This document shows, piece after piece, positions 1 to 8,761 of a DNA stretch of 64,000 bases. Location of the stretch: contig JAKFWC010000023.1 of NCBI GenBank assembly GCA_021732975.1, forward strand, positions 372,001-436,000, in the 5' to 3' direction. The DNA is from Planctomycetaceae bacterium (GTDB lineage Bacteria > Planctomycetota > Planctomycetia > Planctomycetales > Planctomycetaceae). The translations under genes and the position numbers were made by a program. The stretch's first letter is position 1, and each line of letters opens with the position of its first letter. Below the pieces are notes generated by a model. The model had not been told where the DNA came from and made no database searches. It saw only the letters and a list, made by a program, of their open reading frames with translations.

Positions 1-614
1 GTCACGCCCGAGCAACCCCGCAGTTGGAGTTCCACCAATTGCGGCATTTGTCCCACGAATTTCAGTCCGGCGTCGCTGACATTGGTGTAGCGGACACCGA
101 TCCGTTTCAGGGTTTTCGACTTCGAGAACTTCTCCATCGCCCCATCGCCCACACTGGCCCGGCGCAGGTAAAGCACTTCCAGCTTCGGCAACTTCAGGAA
201 CGGATCCACGCCGGCATCGGTGATCTTGCTGTTTTCAATGTCGATGAACTTGAGTTCATTGAACACGCCGAAGGATTTGATGGCTTCGTCGTCAATTCCC
301 GGACCCGAGAGACGGGCACGTTGCAGGTGCGTGAACTTATTGAGATCGGCAAAGAACGCCACGGCATCGGCGGTGGCCTCAAAACTCTTGGTCCGCGACC
401 AGTCGAATTCGATAACCTGCTTGTCGCCGTTCAATCGCAGTTTGGCGTTCTGCTCTTCGTATTTTTTGACGAGCGCGGCGTCATCGGGAGTCGCTGCAAC
501 CGCTTGCGGTGCGGCTTCGGGGGCGACGGCGGTCTCTTTAGGCTTCTCCGAAGAACAGCCAGCCACCATCACGCCCAAACTGCACACCGCCATCCACCAC
601 GCCTGACGCGTCAC
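1..614 (-). CDS. Leucine-rich-repeat lipoprotein (3' part lies outside the window)
   Basis: The frame reads leftwards from a GTG at 614 and is still open at the window edge, so only about 204 N-terminal residues are visible. A GGGAG Shine-Dalgarno sequence sits about 8 bases before the GTG. The first 22 or so residues form a short hydrophobic leader ending in a lipobox-like VAGC followed by SSEKP, so the mature protein is probably lipid-anchored. An Ala/Pro-rich linker follows, then repeats of the type 'LxxLxxLxxAxIxDxGV' (for example KLPKLEVLYLRRASVGDGA and TNVSDAGLKFV), which are ribonuclease-inhibitor-like leucine-rich repeats common in planctomycetes. The ligand is unknown. It is divergent from proC, with about 175 bases between them. 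The plus-strand frames over this stretch have no recognisable content. Confidence 0.8.
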   Translation of the reverse strand, partial: MTRQAWWMAVCSLGVMVAGCSSEKPKETAVAPEAAPQAVAATPDDAALVKKYEEQNAKLRLNGDKQVIEFDWSRTKSFEATADAVAFFADLNKFTHLQRARLSGPGIDDEAIKSFGVFNELKFIDIENSKITDAGVDPFLKLPKLEVLYLRRASVGDGAMEKFSKSKTLKRIGVRYTNVSDAGLKFVGQMPQLVELQLRGCSGV

Positions 615-789
615 AATCCCGCTCCCTGATGATCGTACTTCGATGAAAATCTCCCGCTTTCAAGGTACACCTGCTACCGGACGAACGCAAACACCCTCGT
701 CAGATCGCGTGATCATCCATTACACTTGATATCCTCCTTGCCGGACGGGAACCGGTTCTGGAACTTCACTTGTTCTGTTGGTAGCGACT

Positions 790-1617
790 ATGACGACGCT
801 CGATTTGACGACGGCCCGGATTGGATTTCTCGGGGCCGGACAGATGGCGACAGCTCTTGCTGCGGGATGGCGCAACGCCGATTGTATTTCCGCGGACCGT
901 TTGGCGGCGTTTGATGTCGCTCCGACGGCGCTCGAAAAGTTTCAGGCGGCCACCGGCGGGCGGATTGTCGGCGACGCGGGGTCGCTGTTAGCGGAAAGCG
1001 ATGTGGTGTTTCTGGCGATCAAGCCACAGCATCTGTCATCCGCGCTGGGGTCCGCGGCCGGACATTGGCAGCGACGGCATCTTGCGGTCTCCATCGTGGC
1101 CGGGGTGACCGTCAAAACGCTCGGTGAGCTGGTCGGAACGCAGGCTCGAGTGATTCGCGTGATGCCCAACACGCCGTGTCTGATCGGCGCGGGGGCAAGT
1201 GCGTTCGCCCTGGGGCCAACGGCGACGCAGGACGATGGCAAGCTCGTGCAGAAACTGCTTTCCACCGGCGGAATCGCGGCCGAAGTCCCTGAACGCTTGT
1301 TGGACGCCGTGACCGGGCTCTCGGGCAGCGGTCCGGCTTACGTGTATTTGATGATCGAAGCCCTCAGCGATGGCGGCGTGCGGATGGGCTTGCCGCGCGA
1401 ACTCGCCACGCGCTTCGCAGCCCAAACTGTTGCGGGGGCGGCACAGATGGTGTTGCAGACCGGCCTGCATCCGGGGCAACTCAAGGACGCTGTGGCCAGC
1501 CCAGGTGGGACGACGATTGCCGGATTGCACGCGCTCGAAACCGGGAATCTGCGTGGCACGCTGATGAACGCCGTGGTCGCTGCGACGGAACGGGCTCGTG
1601 AACTTTCCGCGGGGTGA
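790..1617 (+). CDS. proC: Pyrroline-5-carboxylate reductase
   Basis: This is the last step of proline synthesis: NAD(P)H-dependent reduction of 1-pyrroline-5-carboxylate in the cytoplasm. The 275-residue protein has the family's usual length. The N-terminal Rossmann motif is IGFLGAGQMATALAAGW. Further family signatures are 'VFLAIKPQ', 'IRVMPNTPCLIGAGAS', the substrate region 'VTGLSGSGPAYVYLMIEALSDGGV' (residues about 170-195), and the C-terminal 'LKDAVASPGGTTIAGLHALE'. I chose the ATG at 790; a TTG at 778 would add four residues. No strong Shine-Dalgarno is visible for either. It stands alone, upstream of the HD/GGDEF gene and on the same strand. Confidence 0.95.
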   Translation: MTTLDLTTARIGFLGAGQMATALAAGWRNADCISADRLAAFDVAPTALEKFQAATGGRIVGDAGSLLAESDVVFLAIKPQHLSSALGSAAGHWQRRHLAVSIVAGVTVKTLGELVGTQARVIRVMPNTPCLIGAGASAFALGPTATQDDGKLVQKLLSTGGIAAEVPERLLDAVTGLSGSGPAYVYLMIEALSDGGVRMGLPRELATRFAAQTVAGAAQMVLQTGLHPGQLKDAVASPGGTTIAGLHALETGNLRGTLMNAVVAATERARELSAG

Positions 1618-1798
1618 TGTTGCGTTTCGGATCGATTGGGTCAATGCCCCTACAATCGATGCGATTGGAACCGCATTTCGGGCGACAATTCTTCACGAAC
1701 GTTGCGTCTTCAACACATCGACGTAGGTTTCCCATGACAGCCGACTAGTTGCGGAGCGCATCACGCCCCGGCTCCGGCTGCCGTTTGGGGAATCGACG

Positions 1799-3934
1799 AT
1801 GGCCGTGACTGCTTCGCTTCCGACTTTACCAGAAAATGTGGCCCGCCCGCGGGGAATGTTCGTCGGGGCTTATCGCGGATTAGTCAACCTGTTGCGTTTG
1901 GGACTCACGGACGATGGCGAAACACTGCGTGATCCTGCTGCAACTCTCGAAGGGATCATTCCCCGTCACGTTCTACGCCGGTTGCTGGCGGCCTTACAGT
2001 TTCGCGATCCGGGAACGATTCGACACGGACGTCGCGTCGCCATTCTGGCCGTCGCCCTGGCGGAGCATCTTGGTTGGGAAGGCCGCCAACTGAAAGTCCT
2101 GGAAGTCTCGGCGCTATTGCACGACATTGGTAAAATTGGCGTACCGGACACCATCCTCTACAAACCGGCGAAGCTCAGCGAAGACGAATTAGAGCTGATG
2201 TCGTTGCACTACGGGATCGTGCTCGACGTGCTCCAGGCCTGTCGGGTCGATCGCGAAGTCTTGCAGATTGTCTGTCAGTCGCAAGTGGTCTGCAACGGCG
2301 TCGATGCGCTGAAGAGTTTGAACTACGCGCCGCATCTGGGCGCGAGAATTCTTGCCGTCGCCGATGCCTACGAATCACTCAGCGGCGCTCGCACCTACCG
2401 CGGATCGCGTCACCACGACGAAATCATGGACATCCTCAAAGAAGGGATCGGTCGCAAGTTTGACGGCAATATCGTTACAGCGTTGTCGCGGTACGTCAAT
2501 TTGCGGGGGCTGCCTTTTGCAGACCACGTTGAAGAGCTCGATGACACGCTCCGTCGCCACGGTCCGGAATCGATCGACGATCTGCACGATGTCAACGAGT
2601 TATGCCACATTTTCAGCAACCTCTACATCCTGGAAAGCCTGTACGACGGCTTCTTCATCCTCGATGCCGATTATCGCGTGCGGTGCTGGAACCGCGGCGT
2701 GGAAACGATGCTTGGTTATCCGCTGCTCGATATGTACGGCCAACCATGGTCCAGCCGATTGATGACCGACGGGAGCGAAGCTCACGAAGACGGCCAGTCG
2801 TATGAATCGGCCCCGTTGATGGAACAGGCACTGCAGGCCGGCCAACCGGTGGTCGCACAGATGGTGATGACGCGGACCGACGGCCGCAAGCTGGATGTTG
2901 AAGCCCAGGCCATTCCGTTGTTCGACGATCAGGGCCGATTGCTCGGGGTGTTGCAAATTCTCCGCGATCTCACCCGCAGTGGTCGTCGTCGTAGCGGAGA
3001 AATCGCCGAGTTGAAACTGGCCGCCTCACGGGACGCACTCACGTCCTTGTCCAACCGCGGCGAACTCGAATCGCAGTTATCGACATTGGTCATCGACTAT
3101 TCCCGCGACCAGACGCGGCCGTTCTGCATCATCTTCGCCGATGCGGACCATTTCAAGAATATCAACGACACGCATGGTCACGGCGTGGGCGATCAAGTGC
3201 TGATCGACCTCGCGCGGCTATTGGAACAGGAAACCTACTCCGGCGAACTCGTCGGTCGATACGGCGGCGAAGAGTTTGTGATTCTCTGTCCCGATACCGC
3301 CCTGGAAGAAGGAGTGCGGCGAGCCGAGCGGATTCGACACGCGATCGAGCTGAGTCACGTCGGCGGCATCAAGTCGCTGCGAGTCACATCGTCGTTCGGT
3401 GTTTCGCAGTCGGAACCCGGCGACACCGTCGAGAAAGTGCTGCGCCGCGCGGACCAGGCGCTCTACAAGGCCAAGCACAGCGGTCGCAACCGGACGTGTT
3501 CCATGATGGTGAACGAGAAATCTCAGGCACAAACTTCCGAAGCGGCGGCCACCGCGCCCACGGATGCTGAGTTCACCTTTGAAACCTCGTTCTCGGCCAA
3601 TGTGCCGAACGATCTGATCGTGTACAAGCTCAGTGGATTCATTCACGATCACGACGCCCACCTCGTCGAAGTGACCACCGCGCGCGTGGTGTTAAGGGCG
3701 GGGCAAACGGGGCTGTTCGGCTTTTGGGGATCGCAACCGAAGCACCAGCCCGTGGAGATCGAAATGAACTTCGACGACCGGGCTGCAAAACCGGTGTCCG
3801 GCCGAAAAGCCGCGCCGATGGCGAACTTCCAGGTGCGTGTGAAGCCTCAGGGCTGGATCCTGAAATCGGACATCTTCAAACACCGGGCATTCTTGATCGC
3901 CCAGGAACTGAAGCACTACTTCGCCGGGGCATGA
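1799..3934 (+). CDS. Degenerate HD-GYP / PAS / GGDEF signalling protein with an unknown C-terminal domain
   Basis: The protein has 711 residues in four parts. Residues about 55-240 resemble an HD-GYP domain: an early His in 'RHGRRVA', the metal motif 'LLHDIGKIGVPD', and the late signatures 'HLGARILAVADAYESL' and 'GRKFDGNIV'. The expected HHE and GYP motifs are absent; CQSQ and GVDALK occupy those places, so phosphodiesterase activity is doubtful. Residues about 275-395 are a PAS-like sensor ('LYDGFFILDADYRVRCWNRG'). Residues about 405-560 are a GGDEF domain with 'DADHFKNINDTHGHGVGD' and an active-site GGEEF, so c-di-GMP synthesis is plausible. The upstream RxxD inhibitory site is not conserved. 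The last ~120 residues ('LIVYKLSGFIHDHDAHLVEV' onward) match nothing I know. No membrane segment is seen, so it is probably cytoplasmic. Confidence 0.9.
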   Translation: MAVTASLPTLPENVARPRGMFVGAYRGLVNLLRLGLTDDGETLRDPAATLEGIIPRHVLRRLLAALQFRDPGTIRHGRRVAILAVALAEHLGWEGRQLKVLEVSALLHDIGKIGVPDTILYKPAKLSEDELELMSLHYGIVLDVLQACRVDREVLQIVCQSQVVCNGVDALKSLNYAPHLGARILAVADAYESLSGARTYRGSRHHDEIMDILKEGIGRKFDGNIVTALSRYVNLRGLPFADHVEELDDTLRRHGPESIDDLHDVNELCHIFSNLYILESLYDGFFILDADYRVRCWNRGVETMLGYPLLDMYGQPWSSRLMTDGSEAHEDGQSYESAPLMEQALQAGQPVVAQMVMTRTDGRKLDVEAQAIPLFDDQGRLLGVLQILRDLTRSGRRRSGEIAELKLAASRDALTSLSNRGELESQLSTLVIDYSRDQTRPFCIIFADADHFKNINDTHGHGVGDQVLIDLARLLEQETYSGELVGRYGGEEFVILCPDTALEEGVRRAERIRHAIELSHVGGIKSLRVTSSFGVSQSEPGDTVEKVLRRADQALYKAKHSGRNRTCSMMVNEKSQAQTSEAAATAPTDAEFTFETSFSANVPNDLIVYKLSGFIHDHDAHLVEVTTARVVLRAGQTGLFGFWGSQPKHQPVEIEMNFDDRAAKPVSGRKAAPMANFQVRVKPQGWILKSDIFKHRAFLIAQELKHYFAGA

Positions 3935-3940
3935 GCGCCG

Positions 3941-4013
3941 TTACGAACCCGCAGCGCGAGCGCCGGGTGTATTACGAAGGGAAGAACCCGGTGCTCGCGC
4001 TGCGGGCTCGTTA
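3941..4013. repeat. Intergenic hairpin repeat, family A copy 1
   Basis: Two 28-base arms, 25 of 28 complementary, are separated by 17 bases. They share the core CCCGCAGCGCGAGCGCCGGGT. The element fills the gap between two convergent genes (stops at 3934 and 4024). A second copy with nearly the same arms is at 32661-32730. It may act as a bidirectional terminator. Confidence 0.85.
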
Positions 4014-4023
4014 GGGCGTGGTT

Positions 4024-7000
4024 TTACGGTCTTTGCAGCGCAATGATCTCGTGATCGGTGAGCATCACGGCTCGTCCCGGACCCGTCGAAGCGATGTCGA
4101 TCCCTCCCGATGGTCGTTGCAGCCGGAGACGCTGACAACGGGCGCCGGTGGTGGCGGAAAAGAATTCCACGCCCTCGACGACTACAGAAGATTCCGCAGA
4201 AGAGCTCGCTATCGTTGGGATCACCGCGATCACCGGTGTCGCCGTATCGGCTTCTAAGATCCGACATCGCCATTCCGATTCGACATCACTCGACAAAGGT
4301 GTCTTCCACTGCGGCGTGCCGGTTTCCAGATTCACGGCCCGCAATGTTCCAGCGTTCGCTGCGAATAGCGTCCGATTCCAGACCGCCACTTGCTCGGCTG
4401 GACATCGCAGCGGCACGTCGGCCATCACCGTCGACCACCGCGGCCAACCCGATTCCTGTTGGATGTTGACCACACGCTGGCCATCGATCACCGCAAAGCA
4501 ATGATCATTCAGCGTGAAAACCCAAGGTGGAACGTGCGCGTTCGACATCACACCGACGTATTCCCAGCGCCGCGCCGGTACTGTGGATACGCCCACCAGA
4601 CGATCATCTTCTTTGAGGGTGACATAATCGTCGTCGCTTCCCATAAACTGCGGTGCGGATTTCCATGGACCGGTGGTGGGATGCTCGCGGCGGAGCGTGC
4701 GACCGGTGAGCACGTCCCAAATTTCCGCCCCCGCCTGCCCTCGCGGATGCACCGCCAGACGGTTCGCATTCCAGCCGATTTCCAGCTGCCAGCCGACTGG
4801 TTCAGACGTACGAGTCCAGCACCACTCGCCGCTCTGGACATTCATCATCGCCAGATGCCCTGGTGGTGATAGGACGAGTAATCCCGCGGGATGAACGATC
4901 CATCGCGTCGATTTCGACAGTGTCTCCGTCGGTCGCGGAAGACGTTGTAACATCGACTGGTGTGAGCGGTCCCAGACGAGAATTTCCGCATCGGTGACGC
5001 ACACATAGCGTTCCGGCCATTGTCCGTACCACTCCAGTTTCGTGGGCGATGATGTCAACACGGTTTCTTCGTCGCTGACACTGTCCCACTGTAAGAGCAC
5101 CTGGCCATCGACCATCACAGCCGCCGGGATGTCACCCGGTTCGATGTCCGGAAGTATCGCACGGACATCTCCGCTCAAGGGCTTTTGTCTGACGCGGTGC
5201 CAGTACCCGGTTGCAGCCGACGCGGGACGCGGAGATGGTGATCTGGAGATCGCCGCCACGGGGGTGACCGCGACGGTGGAGGGCGCGCGCACCGTTGTTC
5301 GCGGTGGTCGACGCCCTGGCAGCAGGGAGAGTCGCGATTGGGCATACCGAGCTTCTGCTTGATTCGCGGTGGGAGTTTGTTCGACCACCTGGTCCCATAA
5401 GGTCTCCGCTTGTTTGGAATCACCGGCGGCCCACGCGATTTCCGCGAGCTTCAGTTCACGGCGGACATCGCGACGGCGATCCGCCACGGGACGTTGCAGC
5501 GACTCCTGCAGCCGTGCGAACTCACCGTAAGCCGTCAACCGGTCGGCCCCTGCAATCAAGATGACGCCGTGGCTGATGACGAGATTCCCCCCGCTGCGCG
5601 GCGTCTCGGTGCCCTGCAACGAATGTTGCCGCAGCAACGCTCCGGACCGTTGGTCGACGAACCATAGCACCTCACTCGTGGTCCACAAAACCTGATCGCC
5701 GGCGAGGGTTCCGCGGCCGTAACCCCAATCATCGGGATCGGCCGACGGCACGCTCCAGGCAAGATCGCCCGTGTTCGCATCGAAGCCCCATAACGAGCGG
5801 CCCGAGACAATCACGCGCTGTTGCACCACACCTATGATGTCGCGCACAGGTTCCATCAGCGGGCGCGACCACAGGAATCGTCCCGTCGCCGCGTCGACGC
5901 ATGCCAACCGGTTACTGTCGAGCAGCGCCGCATACAACCGCCCATCGGCATACACGGGCGGCACGGCTCCCGTGAAGCTGTTCATGGTGGACGTGCTTTC
6001 GTACGTCACTGCCCAGTTCACCCGACCATCACGCGGATCGACAGCGACCATCGTTCCCCAACCGGTTGCGAGAAATAATTGCCCGCCTGCCGCCGTCAAC
6101 AGCAGGCTGCTTGCCCGATTTTCATGATCAGGTGGAGTGGGCCGCGTGATGCCGATGGAGCGATGCCACAACAGCAATCCCGATTCCGCATCGAGGCAGA
6201 CTACCGACCATTCCAATTGCGGTCGCCGACGGACGAGGACGGCATACACTCGGCCCGACTCCACAACGGGTGAACCTTCCCAACGCCACGCTGGCAGATT
6301 TCCTTCCGCAGGGACCAATTCCTCGGCGGATTGTTTCCAGAGGAGTTGCCCTTCGCCCTGGGAGATGTCGAGGCAGACCATTTCTGCTGGAAGATCACGG
6401 AACTCCGTCGCCGCTGGTGTGGTGACGGCGGAACCCATCCGCGCGTAGACCCGGCCGTGAGCCGCGGTCACCGTCCATTGAGCCTGTCCCGTCACGGGGC
6501 GACCGGGAATCATCGGCAGTGGGTCGGCGACCAACGGGTAGATGACATCGCCCCCTTCCCGTCCGGCGTCCCAATACGGCTTGCCCGAGTACAAGTTCCA
6601 CGCGTGGAGTTGTCGACCATCATTCAACAGCACCAGGTCGTCCAATACCGCGGGGTGAAATGCCAGCGGCAGCGGGGACGGAAACACGAGCGGTCGGTTC
6701 GTGGGGGGGAGCCGCGGGTTGGAGATCGGAACGCTCCACAATTCACCGCCGATGTCCAGCGACTTCGGTGCGATACGCTGACGGCTGGGGTTGCCGCCGT
6801 ACGTCGTCACGTCCTCGCTGGTGACCTGCGGTGCCCAGTTTGCGGACTGTTCCAGCGCCGCGGTCAGTAAATCGGTCCAACGACCTGTGCGATTGCCGAG
6901 CGAGCCCAGCGCGTCGGGATATTTCTCGGCGAACCGGGCGAGATTCAATCGAGCGGCATCGTGTTGGCCCGAGAACATATCGCACAGAATGAGTCGGGCC

Positions 7001-7602
7001 GTTATTTCGGGCGGTGAGAACGAGGAATCCGGATAATGCGGTTCGGACGGCGGCGTTTCACCCACCGGAAGTAATCGCTGCCACAAGCGAGTGGCGGCAA
7101 CGTAGTCTCCGCGATTCCAACATTCTTGAGCAGCCGCCCATACGGCATCGTCTCCCCACGAACTGAAAAACGCCCGGGTGACGAGACGGTCGAGATATCG
7201 TGCCTCGCCGGTGGTCTGCCACGCTTTCCACCACGGTTCGGCCAGAGAGTCGATTCGCTTGCGGTAGGCAGCCAAAGAATCCGGTGAGAGTCCCGCGATC
7301 AGTTCATCGCCCGCGGACTGCAAGCGGACGAAGCGGGCCATCCCCCCGGCGACACCACGGTCTTGCAGGACCAATGCATCGCCGCGCGTTTCGCAGAGTT
7401 CCACCAAGGCGGACAACGTCATCGCATCGGGACCATTGTCCCATTGATCGCGAATCATCCGCAACGTTTTGGCCGCATCGGCATCGACCGTGATAGATAC
7501 CGACTCGCGAAACGGCCGTTCCTGAGCGTTCGCTAAACCGACGATCGCCATCACCAATGTGATGAAAAGCAGGCCCACGCGGCGGTGATCGATCCGGTGC
7601 AT
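4024..7602 (-). CDS. Large secreted PQQ-like beta-propeller repeat protein
   Basis: The protein has 1192 residues. The chosen ATG gives a clear Sec signal peptide (MHRIDHRRVGLLFITLVMAI, cleavage near ANAQ), so it acts outside the cytoplasm. Blocks of the type 'VVCLDAESGLLLWHRS', 'LACVDAATGRFLWSRP', 'LWGFDANTGDLAWSVP' and 'RAVNLETGTPQWKTP' are beta-propeller blades of the PQQ/BamB type. Two sets of blades (about residues 280-700 and 880-1190) flank a tetratricopeptide-like 'AEIAWAAGDSKQAETLWDQV' segment (about 710-760). No catalytic PQQ-dehydrogenase residues were recognised, so a scaffold or binding role is more likely than an enzyme. Its start codon lies just downstream of the stop of the 58-codon gene, suggesting translational coupling. 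Confidence 0.85.
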   Translation of the reverse strand: MHRIDHRRVGLLFITLVMAIVGLANAQERPFRESVSITVDADAAKTLRMIRDQWDNGPDAMTLSALVELCETRGDALVLQDRGVAGGMARFVRLQSAGDELIAGLSPDSLAAYRKRIDSLAEPWWKAWQTTGEARYLDRLVTRAFFSSWGDDAVWAAAQECWNRGDYVAATRLWQRLLPVGETPPSEPHYPDSSFSPPEITARLILCDMFSGQHDAARLNLARFAEKYPDALGSLGNRTGRWTDLLTAALEQSANWAPQVTSEDVTTYGGNPSRQRIAPKSLDIGGELWSVPISNPRLPPTNRPLVFPSPLPLAFHPAVLDDLVLLNDGRQLHAWNLYSGKPYWDAGREGGDVIYPLVADPLPMIPGRPVTGQAQWTVTAAHGRVYARMGSAVTTPAATEFRDLPAEMVCLDISQGEGQLLWKQSAEELVPAEGNLPAWRWEGSPVVESGRVYAVLVRRRPQLEWSVVCLDAESGLLLWHRSIGITRPTPPDHENRASSLLLTAAGGQLFLATGWGTMVAVDPRDGRVNWAVTYESTSTMNSFTGAVPPVYADGRLYAALLDSNRLACVDAATGRFLWSRPLMEPVRDIIGVVQQRVIVSGRSLWGFDANTGDLAWSVPSADPDDWGYGRGTLAGDQVLWTTSEVLWFVDQRSGALLRQHSLQGTETPRSGGNLVISHGVILIAGADRLTAYGEFARLQESLQRPVADRRRDVRRELKLAEIAWAAGDSKQAETLWDQVVEQTPTANQAEARYAQSRLSLLPGRRPPRTTVRAPSTVAVTPVAAISRSPSPRPASAATGYWHRVRQKPLSGDVRAILPDIEPGDIPAAVMVDGQVLLQWDSVSDEETVLTSSPTKLEWYGQWPERYVCVTDAEILVWDRSHQSMLQRLPRPTETLSKSTRWIVHPAGLLVLSPPGHLAMMNVQSGEWCWTRTSEPVGWQLEIGWNANRLAVHPRGQAGAEIWDVLTGRTLRREHPTTGPWKSAPQFMGSDDDYVTLKEDDRLVGVSTVPARRWEYVGVMSNAHVPPWVFTLNDHCFAVIDGQRVVNIQQESGWPRWSTVMADVPLRCPAEQVAVWNRTLFAANAGTLRAVNLETGTPQWKTPLSSDVESEWRCRILEADTATPVIAVIPTIASSSAESSVVVEGVEFFSATTGARCQRLRLQRPSGGIDIASTGPGRAVMLTDHEIIALQRP

Positions 7603-7603
7603 T

Positions 7604-7780
7604 TCACGTCTCTCGCAACCGAGTTCCAATCCAAAACACCACGATCCCGACGGTCAACAACGCGGGCATCCAGATCAGCGCGAAACCGAATTGCAGTTGC
7701 CACCAGATCAGCAACGGCAATGCTGTCAGGACGAAAAATTGCAACCCGATTCCAAGATACTGCCGCATACCCGCACCCAT
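7604..7780 (-). CDS. Small two-helix membrane protein (58 aa)
   Basis: The translation begins MGAGMRQYLGIGLQFFVLTA and has two hydrophobic stretches: residues about 9-27, and 30-51 with 'ALIWMPALLTVGIVVFWIG'. It ends in the basic tail TRLRET. The TGA stop is one base before the ATG of the large propeller gene, so the two are almost certainly co-transcribed and translationally coupled. A GGAG lies only two bases before the first ATG; a second ATG four codons in is possible. Function is unknown. Support comes from the gene junction, the clean membrane-protein composition and the upstream thioesterase on the same strand. Confidence 0.6.
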   Translation of the reverse strand: MGAGMRQYLGIGLQFFVLTALPLLIWWQLQFGFALIWMPALLTVGIVVFWIGTRLRET

Positions 7781-7842
7781 TGCTCCAACGCTGGACGATT
7801 AGCCTGCATCGTACCGCGTGACGAACGTCGGGGACACAAACT

Positions 7843-8304
7843 CTAGGCAGACCAGTGACCGTCGGGATCCAGCAACGCTTCCGCCCGCGTCGCGGCGGCA
7901 TCGAGAATCGCCGCGATTTCGTCCGGCAGATTCGCGGACTGCATTTTTTCGCCCGGTGGAAAGACGCAGAACGCCGTCTTCATTTCCCCGTTGGCCAGGG
8001 GCACATTGCCGTGGAAGAAATCGTACTTCGCCGTTAGCGAGCGCGGTGACCGGCGGGTGATCGTGATACGGATTTCGACGATCTGCTCGTAATACGCCGG
8101 GGCATGGAACGAGCACGAAGCAGCAACGCGGGGCCAGCCGTATTCGATGCCATCGGGAAGATGACCGTGGATTTTCAGGCCCAGGGTGCGAAAGAACGCA
8201 TGCTCGGCCTGTTCCATGTAGCGATAGAAGTTCGCGAAGTGAACGATGCCGGCCAGATCGGTATCGCAGAATTCAACGCGGCGTGTGGTGTGAAAGTGGG
8301 TCAT
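7843..8304 (-). CDS. Acyl-CoA thioesterase, 4-hydroxybenzoyl-CoA thioesterase (YbgC/FadM-like) family
   Basis: This 153-residue hot-dog-fold protein hydrolyses an acyl-CoA thioester; the substrate cannot be read from sequence. The signature is at the N-terminus: RRVEFCDTDLAGIVHFANFY followed by RYMEQAEHAFFR. It contains the Asp that is catalytic in the Pseudomonas 4-HBA-CoA thioesterase family, and the 'GIVHFANFYRY' helix start. Length matches the family (130-160). I chose the ATG at 8304; extending the frame to 8463 would add 53 low-complexity residues unlike any thioesterase. The same-strand neighbours downstream (58-aa membrane protein, propeller) may share its transcript; the gap is 62 bases. 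Confidence 0.88.
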   Translation of the reverse strand: MTHFHTTRRVEFCDTDLAGIVHFANFYRYMEQAEHAFFRTLGLKIHGHLPDGIEYGWPRVAASCSFHAPAYYEQIVEIRITITRRSPRSLTAKYDFFHGNVPLANGEMKTAFCVFPPGEKMQSANLPDEIAAILDAAATRAEALLDPDGHWSA

Positions 8305-8610
8305 GCATCGAAGGTACCCTGCTCGCATCCCCTTCGGCAACCCGACCCCCTCGGGGTGGCTGAGACGCTCCGTGAACCGCGGTGGCGGGCCGTCGCGGAC
8401 TTTCCTCCGGCGCGACGAAAGCCCCGACGACATGGTCGCGGTTTGAAGAACGATCTCAGCCACCCCGTCGATGTCACCGCGCGGTCGCTATCGTCATACC
8501 GGGCAGCGACACCGGCATCCGACAACGGCCCAGCATTCGTCGTCACGAACACCGCCCGCGGGACATCTTGGACTGCATGATTTGACGACAAGACATCCTC
8601 GTATCATCCT
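8305..8610. other. Intergenic stretch, no convincing gene
   Basis: With the adjoining repeat this is 457 bases without a gene. Short open frames on both strands have no recognisable motifs and biased Arg/Pro/Ser composition. Complementary patches occur (ACCCCCTCGGGGTGG near 8345, and GCCACCCCGTC near 8459), so it may carry structured RNA or decayed repeat. It should contain the promoter of the thioesterase gene, but I could not assign -35/-10 boxes. Confidence 0.5.
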
Positions 8611-8735
8611 CGTTCCCAAGCTCCGCTTGGGAATGTCCGCATTCGAGGCTCTGCCTCGTCTTCACGCATTGGCTGAACTATCTGTCGAGGCAGAGCCTCG
8701 CGTCCGGACGTTCCCAGGCAGAGCCTGGGAACGAG
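8611..8735. repeat. Composite palindromic repeat with CGTTCCCA ends
   Basis: The left end carries CGTTCCCAAGCTCCGCTTGGGA and the right end CGTTCCCAGGCAGAGCCTGGG, each itself a hairpin. The inner parts CGAGGCTCTGCCTCG and CGAGGCAGAGCCTCG are mutually complementary, so the whole ~125 bases can fold on itself. Elements of this 'GTTCCCA...TGGGAAC' kind are widespread in bacterial intergenic DNA. It lies 27 bases beyond the stop of the Pro-rich secreted protein gene. Confidence 0.85.
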
Positions 8736-8761
8736 ATAAGAACGAGATAATCAGGCATTTC

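Noticed and set aside
8611-8735. CRISPR array
   Set aside because: The repeated units are inverted, not direct, and there is no regular spacing or spacer set; no cas genes are present.
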